From Apricaphanius iberus (taxonomy: Eukaryota; Chordata; Actinopteri; Cyprinodontiformes; Aphaniidae), in the NCBI GenBank assembly GCA_028564705.1, contig JAPXFQ010002424.1, positions 1,550,001-1,614,000 of the forward strand: a DNA stretch of 64,000 nt, written 5' to 3'. This document shows positions 16,201-31,200 of this stretch, in pieces. The translations under genes were made by a program, and so were the position numbers. The first letter of the stretch is position 1. The number at the start of each line of letters is the position of its first letter. The notes beneath the pieces are model-generated. The model did no database searches. It saw only the letters and a program-made list of their open reading frames with translations, and had not been told where the DNA came from.

Positions 16201-19200
16201 TGATTGGCTCCCATTATATGGATATACGCTGATCAGACTAGATAGAAACTTCTCATGAAGGACTCCAAGTGGCTCCAAACTTGTTCTGGTGAGTAAATGA
16301 ACGTAATATTTGCTACAAAATAAGGTCTGGGTTGAAACGAAATGCTGGCACCAGAACAACCAGCAGACAGTTTGTCCAGTAGCTTCATTTACATCCGACA
16401 CCAACATGAAAGACCTCAGAGTGTCAGCAGGTGGCGCTGCAGCCGATAATACACAAAAATGTGACGTCCTTCACAAAAAAAAAGATTTAATAGTTTCCCA
16501 TTTTTTTCTTTGCGGATCAGAATTGGTCTTTGGGAACCTCTTCCTAATTCTGGTTCCCGACCAGAACGGGTCGGAACAACCTTTAAATCTTTAGGTCCAG
16601 CCTGAAGCGTGAACATCTCACCACTAAGTGAACAGGTGGCAGGCCCTTCAGCAAGCTGGTCGGCGCCAGCAGAGGAGACACAAACGGGTTCCTGATGACG
16701 GGGCAGGACGTGGGGAGGACGTAGGCGTGACACTCGGAGCGCAGCGGCTCGAAGCCGTCCGGATAGTGAAGGACGCCCGCGGAGGTGGCGGTGGCGGCGG
16801 GGGCCGACGCCCGGCGGTGATCGTTCCCTCTGTGCGACGGGGGAGACGTCTGGCCCGAGCCCAGAAAGGACTGGATCCAGTTGGAGGCTCCCTGGGTGAG
16901 GTCGCTGAGCAGCAGGGCCGTGTCTCTGCCCAGAGCACTGAGGCTGCCTCTCCTCTCTGCTGGCTGGACCGTCTGGAAGTCTGAACCTGTGGGAGAACGG
17001 GACGAGTTGTTCATCCACAGCAGATTACTCCGACTCCTCCTCTTTAATAATAAAACCTCGCACCAACCCAATACATGAAAAATATATAAATATACTTAGC
17101 TTCAAGTCTTTACCTTCTAAGAAACCAGAAATCAGTTAAGGCTGCAAAAAATTATTATTTATCTAATTTATAATAAATATGTTCTGAATAGAATCGTACA
17201 AATCTCTTTATACTTCCTTGCAAAGGACGCAAACCACCACATAGTTTCTGAGACAGCAATAATTATATATTTTTTTTCCTCCAAGGAATTACAGGCTCCA
17301 ACTGATTAGTTTAAATTGCAAATAAGATTTTCAAATAAATACAATAATAATAATATTAGAAATAAAATGTATCGCATTGAATCAAATTAAATAAATGTAT
17401 TAAATCTACAAATACATATTTAGTTTGGACTCCTTAATATTTTTTTTAGTCTTCATACAATGTTTCAACAATAAGAAAAACCAAAACAAAAAAACAAATT
17501 AAGTTAAAATAATTCAAGATGAGAAAGAAAAAAAAAAGAGTGAAAATTTCCACACAAAAAAACTTTCAAGTTTAACATTTCTTGCACATTTTCCAGAAAG
17601 AAAATCAAAAATTCTGCACGGAGTATCAGGGCGCTTGGACAAAAGAAAGAGAAATCAAAGAAGTGTAAAATTCCACCAAAGATTTTTGAAATTTTAGAAT
17701 AACCTCACAAATTTGCCAGGAAACAAAGGAAATAAAAAATCCTCTGATATTGAAAAGTCGAAATTTTGCTACATAAAAAAATAATAAAATTTGAATTTAG
17801 ATACACATATTTTCAAGAAAAAAACCCAGGAAATTCTCTGATGTTCGAAAGTCATAAGTTTGGGAGTAAAAAAATCGAAAATGTCCATGATTAATGGCAT
17901 AAATGTTTGATATTTCAACTACGATATTTCCTGACGTTGTAAAGTCGGACATTTTGACAAAAACTCAAGGAGAAAAAAAAAAGAGAGAAAAAAACTCAGA
18001 TATTTAACATTAAGACTCTAAACTTCGCAGAGATTTGAATAGGTTACTTCTCACAGAAGTATATGATTTTTATGGAATTTAATCGTATAATGCTGCAGAA
18101 AATAAGTATTTAGTAATGTATAATAATAAGATGTTAGGTGTTAAACAAGCTCAAAATGTATGTTTTTTGGGGTTTACACCGCCTCAATAATAATTATGTA
18201 AGTTAAGAAATTAAACGGTCCCTCCACTTTTTGGTGAAAAACATTTTTGTGTAAAAAGGTTGCAATGTTTTTTTTTATATGCTTTCATATCACATTGTCA
18301 CATAAACCTTAACAAAATAAACATGGTAATTTTAACATGACGACTGCTCAGATTGGGTCCCCACTACAAGAACATCTCTGCTTTTATTTTGGTGCTACAG
18401 TCCCATCCTGGGCCCCTTTTAGCCCCTCTTTGTTAACCTCCTGGATACGCCCCTGCTCAGCAGCGCTGAGGCGTTTAGGAGGTCAGGAATAATCAGTATT
18501 AATCAGTCCAACAACTGGTAGGAGTCTCTGTGTCAGGAGAGAGGGAGAAAGTCATTTTTCTTAGTTTGGTCGCAGCACAAACTAAGAAAGCAACGAGTCT
18601 GATGATTCTCACACTAACGTTGGTTTTTGCCAAACCAAATCGCTGCTGCGCCGTGCGTCACTGATTGTTTTCCTCATAGACAGAAGAATCACGTAGGTCA
18701 CCTATTTTTGATTCAAAACGGCGAATTTCGCCAAGCGTATCATGGATTTTCATGTCCGGAATGAAGAAACTGTTCATGTATTTAAAATGCAACACGTTTT
18801 ATTATCGATCCTCACATTAGAAACAGGGAGTGTTCATGATATGCGACACCGTCCAACATCGGAAGAAATTCGGCAGAATGGTGGCCCCGGGAGGTTTTCG
18901 GGACGGGCACTAAAAATTCCCGGGAAAATCGGGAGGGTTGGCGAGTCTGGTCTGCGGTCTCCGTCAACTTTTCAAGCGTTACCTGCGTTTCAAACGACAA
19001 CCTAGCAAACACGAGCAACGCAGAAGTTCAGCTAGCAACATGCGTTGGGAGCGTTGCTCGAAGCAGACGAAGTGTGCGGTTCCGATCGCACCATAATTAG
19101 GGATGCACCGATACCGATAGTGGTATCGGCCCCAATACTGCCCGATACTGCCGGTTAAACTTAACCGATACCATGAACCGATACTCAAAAGGGGGAAAAT

Positions 19201-22200
19201 CTACAAATTCACCAAAAAAGATTAATTTTTCACTTGAAATTTAATTTTTTGTGTTAATTTTATATTTTACATCTGTTATTTTGTCTCAGTTATGTTTAGT
19301 TTGGTATCGACACATACACAAAATCCAGCCATCGGTATCGGTACTGAAAAAGTCGGATCGGTGCATCCCTAACCATAACACTCCGTCGTAAATCACACAA
19401 ATGGAAAAATGGGAACAAAATTCCTCCAAAACATAAAAGGAAATTAAACATAAGGTTAGTATAATAGTTTTCCAGTGTTTCTAGCCATGAATGATTTTAT
19501 TTATGTTTATTCTAACAGTTTTATGATTTCTCAGCCTAGTATGTGTGGATCTGATTGACCAGTGAGACCAGTAGAATCTCTAGGTGGCGCCACACAGCTG
19601 ATATTCATCCGTCTTTTCCTCCCGCATCCTCTGGCTTAAACGTAAAACCCCTCAGGTGGCTTCTTAAACGAGCCGTGAAGCCACGCCCACTCACCTGCAT
19701 AGGCGTTGATGCACTTTGCGAGGACACCTAGAGGCAGCAGGGGGTCGATGAGCGTGAGCAGGCGGGAGGGCGAGGCGTCGGTGGTGAGCAGCGTGGCGGG
19801 GTAGGCGGCCATGATGCCGTCGGGGACCCGGATCCCGGCGGTCAGCGCCCTCATGGACACTGTGATGCACAGGTTACCCCCGGCGCTGTCCCCGGCCAGG
19901 CAGACCCGCTCCGCCGTGGAACCTTTGATCCAAACAGAGGAACATTCAGGGCTCATATATATACATACACCCCCGCCAATAATTACAGAGGGAAAAAATG
20001 TTTTTGTTTCAATAAATCACATTATATGATTTTTATGGAATTTGATCGTATAATGTTGCAGAAAATAAGTATTTAGTGATAGGTAGAGTGCCTGTATCTA
20101 GCTCATAGAGTGAAACCTCGTATCGTTGCGTGTATCTCTTTAAGAAATCGTCACGTTAGCGATACAGCTGCTGTTTCATCTTTCGCTGAAGCGCTGAACT
20201 GTGTTTAAAAGCCGGAGCGTCTCTCCGCCAAACCGCTATTTTTTTTTAACCAGACTAATTCCCAGAAAGCAGACATCATGGAGCCAGAAAGAAAACGCAA
20301 GGCTTCTCACGTGTGGGATCGTTTTGATCTTATATCAGCAAATAAAGTATTTTCTTTTATTTCCTCTCCTCTTCCTGTTCCTCTCAGTTTCTGCTTAATT
20401 TTATCCAAATTTCAGTCTATTTAAGAATAAAATTATTCCTATTATTTTCTGGAGTTTAAATGCCGAGTTTGTTCTAATGAACTGGCAGATATTTAAAAAA
20501 GCACGTCTCCTATGCTGAGACATCACAGAGCCAAAAACATCAGGTCACAAATGCAACTAGGATAAATGTAAGTGTACTGACATCATAAAACTTCTTCATG
20601 GTCACAGATTCAGGGAACCGTTTCCGGTTCTTGAACAATCATATATTTTACCAATCATAAAGTTATTTTGCTTCTGTCCCTTGCAAGTATTTGTTTTCTA
20701 AAACTGGAGAAATTGCTTTAAAAAAATAATTGCCAAGAGCTTTCAAAAACAATTTTTTTGAAATACAAAAAAATATATATATTTAAAAAGTGCCTCATAT
20801 ACAATTAATAATCAACATCACCTCCAGTTTTGCTTTTTAAAAAGATGTGAATACATTCACACGATGTCCACAAGAAACCAGAAATCAGTTAAGGCTGAAA
20901 AAAGTTATTATTTATCTAATTTATAATAAATATGTTCTGAATAGAATCGTACAAATCTCTTTATACTTCCTTGCAAAGGAAAAACCTCCACGTAGTTTCT
21001 GAGACAGTAATAATTATATATTTTTTTCCTCCAAGGAATTACAGGCTCCAACTGATTAGTTTAAATAGCAAATAAGATTTACAAATAAATCCAATAATAT
21101 TAATAATAATAATAAAAATTATTAGTATTATTACAAATAAAATGTATTGCATTAAGTTAAATTAAATAAATTTATTAAATCATTTGAAATGACAAAAATA
21201 CATAGTTAGTTTGGACTCCTTAACATTTTTTTTGTCTTCCTATATTGTTTCAACACAATTAGAAAAATACTTTTAAAAAAACATGTGAAGTTAAAACAAT
21301 TCAAGATAAGAAAGAAGAAAAAAGTTCCTGTTTCCGGTTCTTGGACCATCATATATTTTACCAATCAGAAAGTTATTGTACCTCTGTCCCCTTGCAAGTA
21401 TTTGTTTTCAGAAACTGGAGTAATTGCCTACAGCTTGGATGCACTTTCACAGTCTCGATTTTTTAAATTGAAACAATCAATCAAAATTAAGTCACAACCT
21501 CGCGCATCAAAATCTAAAAGAGGATCGCAATCACATCTTCCCCGGTTTACAATCTGTTCTATGACTAGCGTTCCACCTGGACTTCGTAGCACCAGTTAAC
21601 ACGCAACCGCCTGTAAATCACAGTGGACCAAACACTGCATTTTCACTAACAAGTAACTCTCACCAGTTCTCCTACAACTCACAACACCACCTGGTAACAT
21701 CATTAACAGCTGTATTACAACAAGAGCATCCCCCGTGATCTGAGCCCATTAGCTGATGCCAGCTAGTAGCTATTAGCTAAGCTACAGCTAAACAGTTAAA
21801 CATAGCAAGGGCAGATGAAGAACAAAAAGCAGCGGGACCGAAGCTAAAGTTGCTCCTGCTACTCATTATAATTACGTAAAGCACATTAATTGCAAAATAT
21901 TGGCGATATTGTCAAATATGACTTTAAAAATCAGTTTTTAAAATACATAGGCGGCGAGTCCTGTTTTGAGGGGAAAGCCATATTAGATGATGTCTTTACT
22001 TTTACAAGAGCCCGGATGGACAAAGCGCACGGAACACGCCCGCTATTAAAACATTGATTTCCCCTCAAAACGCAAAAAAGTTTCTCCATAAATACATTTT
22101 TACCTCTTGGCTAGTTCCAAGCGATGAAAGAGAGACTGATGTGCTCGTCATGTTGCTGCTAATAGATCATTCTCAGGGAATGAGGCTTTTGAAAACAGCA

Positions 22201-25200
22201 CTAGTTGGACCTCCGTTGTTGAGTTTCTTATTCGAAGACACAGATACCGCATGCTTGTGATAATTTAGGTATGCACTGCCCCCTACTGGCCGAAAATTAC
22301 ACACTGTGCCTTTAATAAATGGAAATATTTTATTTTCCGCATAATAATATGCGTATAAATGAGTTTTACTTGAAACCCGAAAGATTTTTCTTTTTTGTAA
22401 TAGATTTTCAAATCATTTTTACTCCACTTTTCCTAGATTAATGATATCAACATATGTCTTTACCGATATTTGTTTAATTTTAAATGACTTTTTTTTTTTA
22501 AATTAGGCTATTTTAATCCTCACTTTGATAATTTGTTCATACATTTTTTGTAAATTTTAAATAATAAATTATTCCTACATAAATATTAATTATTTATATA
22601 TTATAAGTAATAATATATAAATAATAAATTATTTTTAGTCTACTCTTTAAATCACTGGTGTTGAAATTGTTTACGTTCCTTGTGAGTAAAGTCGACATTC
22701 GGGTCGTAAACCAGAATCGCCACTTTTTGTTGCGCATTTGCTCGCTTTATTTCTGTGCACACTGCAGTAACTAAAAAGAATCAGTAGATGGCAGCCACCC
22801 TCTGTGACTACTCTTTTTTTTATTACCTTTGCCGTGTTTCACTGTGTTCAACTTGAACAAGATATTAACACCTATATTGTAAATAAATCTGACCATTAAT
22901 GCCTAATGTGATACATTACACAAGAATAATAGAAACAGGATCCCTTTTGTGCCTTTTAAATCAAATTTACTGTACACTATAACATATGTATATATATATA
23001 TACGTATACAGTATATGTATCTCAAGAATCGAATCGTGACTCTAAAATTGAAGGTCGAATCGACAATTTGGAGAATCGTGACACCACTAGGATGCGCCAA
23101 TACTGGTATCAGGGCCAATATCGCTCTAATGTCCTCGTATCGATAAATTAACCTATACCGTGATCTGATACTTAAAATGAGGAAACTGTGCAATAATTTC
23201 ACAGAAAATTGTTTATTTATAACTTGAAATTTTAGTGTTGTGGCCATTTTTATTAATATTCTATTTTTTTATATCTAATTCACCATCATTTGTTGTAAAA
23301 CACACAGAAGAAAATAAAACCCGACTTCCAATTCATTGTAGTTTTTTGTGTGGTAAAAGTATCGGCATTGGTGGGCTGTTTTTTGCAAGTACTCAGATCC
23401 AAGTATCGGTATTGCATCGGTTTGAAAAAAAGCGCTATCGTTGCATTCCTAATTTTAAGTGCAATCGTTTAATTATATTGTTTACATATATTTCTCAGTT
23501 CAGCTTGTTTGGATTGAATATTATTTGTAAATGATTGAAAGACAAATATTATGGAATATATTATATTGTTAAAAATTGACGGGTAAAAATAGATCATGAC
23601 CTGATTTTTTTCTACCCTGTCGTTGAACAGCTAGAACATAGAACATATCTTCTCAGCTTGTTACAACAAATGATGGTGAATAGAATTAAAAATAACTTTA
23701 TTTTTTCCCCCTTCGTAGGGAGAAATTTGAAAGATGAAGACAAAGAATTATGTTTGTGTGGTTTAGAAAAAGAACGATCGGTATTATATTCATGCACATT
23801 CCTTTTTTTACTTTTCAATTCCATCGCTCTGTATGACGCTGGGTGAAATGAACCGAGATGTTTATGATGTGTGATCATGCCGTCTCATTCCGGTGCTGTA
23901 AAACGGCTCAGAACAGAGCAGATCGGGTCTGCAGGGAATAGCAGCGACAAAGTGTCGCAGAAAGTAGCTGAGGGTGGTTTGTCGCTAGGCGCTTTTTGGA
24001 AAATATGTCGTTTAGCGGGTCTGAAAAGTCGTTAGAAATAGCGACAAAGTCATTAAGTTGGCGACACTGGATGCACATGAGCCTGATTGCCAGAACTGAG
24101 CATGTGCATGGGAGGGCATAAAGCAAGAAAAACAAAGCTTTAGAAAATAAACGTCAACGTTGGTTACTGAATTTTTTTGTCGTAAATTTTACTCATCGAC
24201 GTTGTGACGAATAGTGGCAGCCCTAGTGTGTACTAGGGCACAATCGGATTTTGATCGTGATCGCGATTTTGGTGGCCCCAATTAAATGAACCTGATCGTC
24301 AACGAAATTAACATTCAAAATGCGAGCTTCATGCCTCTTTATCATACACTGCCTCAACCGATAGTCTGCCACCCACCAGGGGGCAGACGCATGGCTAAAG
24401 CTTCATTAAGCTGCCTAAATAAAAACCACACCTACGCCACTCAGCACTCACAATGGTTGCATCCGAATACGTTGACAACGTAGCAGGCGAAAAGCAGTAA
24501 GCGAAGGATGGATTAGATGGATTAGACGCCCCGAAATCGTAGAAGAGCGACCCTAGCTAAAATTGGCTACAGACGAACTATCAACCATTGACACTGTCGC
24601 AATTTCAGCGTATAAATGTACATGTAGCGATGTTCCTGATTACTGTGATTGTTTTTGACAGCTGATTAAACATTTATGTTAAGTTATACCACACAAAATA
24701 ACCGCTAGTGGATGGAAGGACCACAGGTAAACGTAACATAAACATCCGGGTCAACAGACACGCAAAACGGTGGAGCAATACGTATGATTTCTTTTTTCTT
24801 TACGTTATTACAATACGTCTGATTTCATACCTACCACTCGCTCGTTTGCTACGCAGTATTTACTACATTAACGGGCGAGTAGTATTTGCTACATAGCACG
24901 TAGTAAATACTAAGGAATGTCCTCGGCTATTTCTGTATGAGCTGTAATTGTTTCCATTAAGTTGCACTTTGAGATTGCGCTCTGAAATAACATATTTTGT
25001 TTGTACTTATAAAAGTCTTGGAGTTTGTTTTCAGGTTGCGTTTCTTTCTTGCATCATTTAGTTTTTTGCATTAAAAATTTAACAAGACTGGATGAATAAT
25101 CGTGATTAGTAATCATGATTACAATACTGATCAAAATAATCGTGATTATTATTTTGGTCATTATCTTGCAGCCCTAGTGTGTCATTCATCAGAGGGCTGT

Positions 25201-28200
25201 AACGAGCGGAAACCTCCACTGAGGTGGATGTGCTAACAGACCCACACGGCGAACCGACCCAGCAGGTGACAGTTGTTCAGGGCCCAGCAGTAGGCGTAGA
25301 AACATTCCTCCAGAGCTCGAGGAAAAGGCGCTTCAGGTGACAGAGAGTAGTCGACGGAGAGGACCGGCACGCCCAGCTCCTTGGACCAGTTCCGGAGGTA
25401 ATTCTGACGAGGGAAGGGAAAACACGAAACACGATCAACTGCTAAGCAGCCTGATGGGTCTGAACAGGCGGCAGGAGAGCGTGTGGTTCACCTCATGGGA
25501 ACGGGACGTCTGGGCCACGAAGCCTCCTCCGTGGAAGTGGACGAGCAGCCAGGGAGACGGAGGCTTCTTCTGTACCCAGGGCAGCCGGGGCGAGGAGATG
25601 GGGGCCACGTCGCCCTGAGACAACCGCAGCAGGTCTTCACTGTCCTAACGTACGGAAGGAGCAAAGCTCGAGTCAGGAATCTCTGATATTATCAGCCTAC
25701 AGTCAATATCGCCAGTAAAATTCGATAAAAATGATTGGTATCGGTTTTTACTGGTTAAATATCGTGAATTACGTACCTTTGTTTTTATACCACGCACATA
25801 GCATTCCAACATGGCAGGACGTGGCATTCTTCTGGATCAAATCTACAATTTTTCTATGCACATATACTATACATATTATGCATAATTAAAAAGTTACAGT
25901 TCTTGTTTTATTACAATCATTAATGCCAATTAAGGAAACAATCATAACTGTTGACACAGCGAGTGTCATGATGTTAGGAGTTTTTGTTTTGAGTTGTAGA
26001 TTGTTCTTTTCCTTATTCAGTTTAAATTATTTTTGTTTTTTTCTCAGTGTTTTATGATTTTGTCAAATCCTTGTTTCCGTATTTTTCCTTTCCTGCTCTT
26101 AGATGTTTTCTCCTTTTGTTTTATTGTTTTTTTTTGTCTTTAATCTTTTATTTGTGTTTCCTTAGTTTGTCTGTCTTTGTTAGTTCTGTATTTCTCATAT
26201 GATAATTTCCTGATTTCAGTATTTTTTCCCTTCTGTTCTGTTCTCTCCCTTTGTTCACTAATGTTTTTATTTAGAGCCTCGCTTTGGTTCCCTCTTAGAT
26301 ATCTTTAGTTACTTCTAACTTAGTTCTTTTTTAGGATTTGCTCTCCATCTCGTCTTTCCTTTTTGCATTTCTCGTTTCTTTCTGTCTCCCTGCCATTCTG
26401 CTCCTATAGGATTTACTTCTATCTACTTGTGGTGTAGGAGAACCTATAACACAAGTCGATAAAGTAAAACTACTGGGCTTGATAATCGATAGTCAGCTGT
26501 CATGGGCAGAACAAATTGAAATGATAGTGAAGAGGATGGGTTGTGGTATTTCAATGGTAAGAAAATGTCTTTTTTATGTCCATTCTCGTATTGTGGGACA
26601 GATTGCTAAATCTTTAATTTTATGTCACCTAGATTATTGCGCACCTGTATGGTCCTCTGCACCTAAAAGTCAGCTAAAGAAATTACAAACTGCCCAGAAC
26701 AGAGCCGCCATGTTAGTATTACGTTGTACTAGGCCTGGACGATAATTCAATATATATCGATCGATAGACGTTTGGTGTGATAGAAAACAAAGGGGTCGAT
26801 AAAAAAGTTCGATAGAAAAAAAGTTTCCCCTCATTTTTTCATTATATCCTATCGGGCAGCTTAATACAACATTTATTACTTACTCCAAAGAAATCATTAA
26901 CAATGACCCACGCAGCTCTGTCAGCATCACTCTCTGCTTTCAAACCACAAAAAGGATGAAATAATTTGAGCTGAAACAGAATTTTCTTAATAATCCCTAA
27001 ACGAACCATCACCATAACTTTGCCGTGTTCAGGCGTCACAACAAGGCAGCAGCAGAGGAAGTTGTTCCGGATAAATGTGTCAGAGGCTTTAGGTAAAGGT
27101 TACGTCCCGTTTTGAACCGATCATCGATGCACTAAAACACTAAACGTAGCGATAATGAACGAAATATAAAACTACGATCAGCTGTTTTAAGCAGGACTTC
27201 CCTCTCCAGCTCGCTACGAATCTCTTACAGAGAGAAACAGGAAACGTACACAGGTCGCGTCACGTTGCTAACATCTGTGGCTGTTAAAATCTCCCCTCGG
27301 TTCTGCTCCCGGTCCTCAGAAGCGAAAAAACTCTTTAAAAAACCCAACAGGGGTTGGATAGACCTGCTGGCTTCAGCTCTCAGTGACTGAGCTGCAGTGT
27401 TGGAGCCAATCAACACTGGTGTGCAGCTAGTTAGCTTTAGCTTTAGCCTACAGCTGAAGAGCTGTGTGGAATGAGGTTTATGGCGTGCGATCATGCCGTC
27501 TCATTCCCCTGCTGAAGGACGATTCAGAACAGAGCAAATCGAGTCTGTTATCTGCAGGGAATATCAGCGAGAAAGTGTCACAGAAAGCCGCTGAGGGTGA
27601 TCAGAAATGTCGCTAGATTTGTCGCTAGGCGCTTTTTGGGAAATATGTCGTTAAGCGGGTCTGAAAAGTCGTTAGAAATAGCGACAAAGTCGTTACGTTG
27701 GCAACACTGGCTGCAGATGTTTAGGTCCACCCATCAGGATCCTCACCTGACCCTCTCGCAGCTCGTAGGAGATCAGCCTCATGTGGACGGGCCCGGGGCC
27801 CCAGTGGGCGACGGGAGGAGACACGGTGGTGGACAGCCGGGGGTCGGAGGCCAGAGGGAGGCGCAGGCTGGCAGGAGGCACCGTCAGCGTCAGGTTCACC
27901 TGCACCGGGTTGGACGCTATCCGGGTGAAACCCTGGAAGAAGGACGACACGTGAAAATCTCAAATGCAGCCCAGATCTTCTGGTAATCCGACCGAATAAG
28001 GAGCGCTCGACCCTGCCTACTGATAAAATGTCGGACTCTGTGACGTTCCAGAAGGACTTCCAGAAGTGCAGGTCCAGGTTCTGGGTGATGCGCTCGAATT
28101 CGGCGCCTCGCAGCTCCGGATCGATGACGTACTTCCCCGAAGTGAGGAGGGAGAGGGCGGCCGTTCCTGCAGGGAGGAGGGGAGCTCGTCAGGTCAGATC

Positions 28201-31200
28201 CCCGGGTCAAAGAGCCTCACATTTTTTGGTAGAGAGAAGACTATATACTCAATCTGAACACAATTCAGAAAGGAGACTTACAGATCTCTATTATACAGAC
28301 AGAAACAGCTAAAGATAGAGAATAACATAATGTATCAAAAGGAGAGGGTGGGGCTTTATCACAAACCTTAAATATTGCTTGAAAGATTTCAGATCACCCA
28401 AGATCTGAAATCTTGGCTGATCTACGTGCGTGAATAAAATACTGGAGTATTATGAATTTCAGGGTTACTCCAAATAAAATATTTTGTCATTTATATTGTA
28501 AAAGAATTGTAAAAATAACTTTCTACATCGAACTTAACGTGTTTTTTTGATGAACTAATCCGAAGCGAAAATAATATTGAAGTATTTTTGAAGTGAACTT
28601 CCTTCTTTTTTGGAGGAAGGGGGAAACACACATATTTTAGAGAAACGAAATTTCAGAGCGTTTGAACATATTTTGTGAACAAATCTTATATGAATTTCCT
28701 GGGGACAAAATATTGACTAAGGAGAGTTTGATAAACGCATTGTTGCATTTATTATCCTTCAAACAGATGCAATCTATAAGCACTAAAGCTAAAACAACTA
28801 ATTGATTTAATTGATTATAATTGATTATTAAAATAGTTGACAGCCAATTTAGTAATCGATTAGTTGCTTTAACCCCTTAAGCCCTAGGTTTGTATTTGAT
28901 TTAAAAAATAATTTAACAGGCCTTAAACAACACTAACACTACATAAAAAATAGTAATAATGCACATCAAATTAAACAGCACACCAAGGGTATCTAAACAA
29001 TTTTTACCAACAACAATCACAACTCAGATGCCACGTAAATAAATATTTGCAAACAAACTCGTAAAATCATATTTCGTCAACTCAGCCGCCACATTTCTGG
29101 TTCTAACGCAACAATCCTCTGTGCTACACACAAATACAACCACTCAAATGAAAGCAGAGGCCCAGCCGATTCCAGCTACATGAACGCATCGCGGAGATAT
29201 GAGCCAAAGAATGACCACAATTCTCTTGTGTTTTCCTTGTTCTTAATGAAAACGTGAAAGTTATAGCCAAATATAATTATTAATAAAAGCGATTAATCTA
29301 TTAATGGTAAAAAATAATCGACAGACTAATCGATTATGAAAATAATCGTTAGTTGCAGCCCTAATAAGCACAACAGTTGTAACACACTTTATATTATTTT
29401 TAATAGGGAGTAACATAACGAAAAGGATGCTTTTTTCACACTAAGTTATACGTAGTTTTTAGGCTTATATTTGACATTCCTCCAGTTTAAGGATGTTAAC
29501 ATTAGCATGCAGGAGATGAGAGATTGACCGTTTGTTTTTATTTGTCTATTCTTCAATAGATAAGGATTTTTGATTATATAAAATAGCTCTGTTGTTCCAT
29601 AATGGTTCATCGATGTGGACTGAAAATTGTTTTTGAATAACTTCTTCCAAAATAAGAACACCTGTCGATGAAAGTTTGAAAGCTGTACTGTACAAAGTCG
29701 CAGATCTCAACGATCCTCACCTATCCCAGACTGCTGTCTGCCGTACGTCTCCCCGTAGGAAACCATGCTGATGATGATGGTCTGGAGGAACGGCCGCAGC
29801 GCCGGAGAGAACTGAGGAACCAAAGCAAAGCAGATCCGGCTCCTTTTTAGCAACAAGCTACCCATTAACATGTATATTCTTAACAAATAAATTAAAAAAA
29901 CTGAAAGAAAGACAGAGAACAGAACCCTAACCCAACAAGGTCTTAAAATGCCTTAAAAGCATAACATTTATGAATTTGGAAGTAATAGATTATAAAAAGT
30001 CTTGAATTTCATATCTGGGTCTTACAATTTGTGCTGCATTTAACGCCAAAGGTCAAAATACTCGGAATATGATGTCTTCAGTAAATGAAGATTAACGTGA
30101 AAAAAAACGTAAGAAAATGACTTTACATTTTTAGGCAAACTTTCTTGTGACCTGCTGAAATGTTGATCGATTTTTCACACCTCTGTCATCTTTTACACAT
30201 TCCACATTTCTTTGAAAAATAAATGAACACACTGTCAATCTAACCAATTCTATCAATCTTGTTTCCAGCCAAAAAGTATTTTTGATCTTGTTTTGAGACC
30301 TATATATGACGCAAAAGCAGAAGATCTTAGATTATTAGTCTTATTTTGAGAAGAGCAATTGATTTACTACACTATCAGATTATTTCACCAAACGTAAAAA
30401 GTTTTAGACTATAATGTAGTATTTGAATCTGCCAATGAAGTACGACATTATCACTTGGTAAGAATTTTCAAAATAAGAAATATAGTATATTCTCTAAATA
30501 AGATTAGTAATATAACATATTCTACTCTTGCTTAGTATATAAGTCTCAAAACAAAATCAAAAATACTTTTTGGCGCGAAACAAGATTGTTGGATTTGATT
30601 AGATGGTCAGTTTTTTTTCCGTCTACCTGTAAATCTGTGAAATAGGTATTAATCTTTTATATAAATGGTTTTAAAATGGTCTTACAAAAACTTGAATTTA
30701 ACTTAAAGAAAACCTGATAGAAATATCGGTACAATAAGTGAGTCAAATAAAGAATAAGAATGCAAAACCTTACGGTAAATAATGCAGATTACAAACTCCT
30801 GTATGGGATCACAACGGTATCGGCATGTAATGAAACTGAAAAGAAATATTGGCACTGAAAACTGAATGAGAATCAGCTGAATGAAGCTGAAAAGCAAAAG
30901 ATTTGCATTGTTAAAAAAAGATGAAAGTGTGAAAACTTGATTGTGAGTTAATTGTTTCAATGCATATACTTCGAGTTTCACTGAAAAATATTTCGCTTTC
31001 AATTTTTGTTTCTTTTGACCACATTAATTTCCAAATCAAAATTAAGGTTTTCAGTTACAACAATATTCTTCAATGACAATTTTTATCTTCAGTGCCAATG
31101 TTTCTTTTCAGTTTCATTTCAAGCTGATATCGTTGTGATCCCATACTCTTGTAGCCCTCAAATATTGCCTAAGAGACCATCGTTTTGGAAGAAAAAAATG

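Noticed and set aside
16416..17018. 200-codon minus-strand frame overlapping LIPE exon 9
   Set aside because: Wrong frame. The HSL-matching frame with [10 protein letters not shown] and [10 protein letters not shown] is the other one, and it joins in phase to both neighbours.
27597..27986. Plus-strand frame across LIPE exon 5
   Set aside because: Shadow of the real exon on the minus strand ([18 protein letters not shown]).
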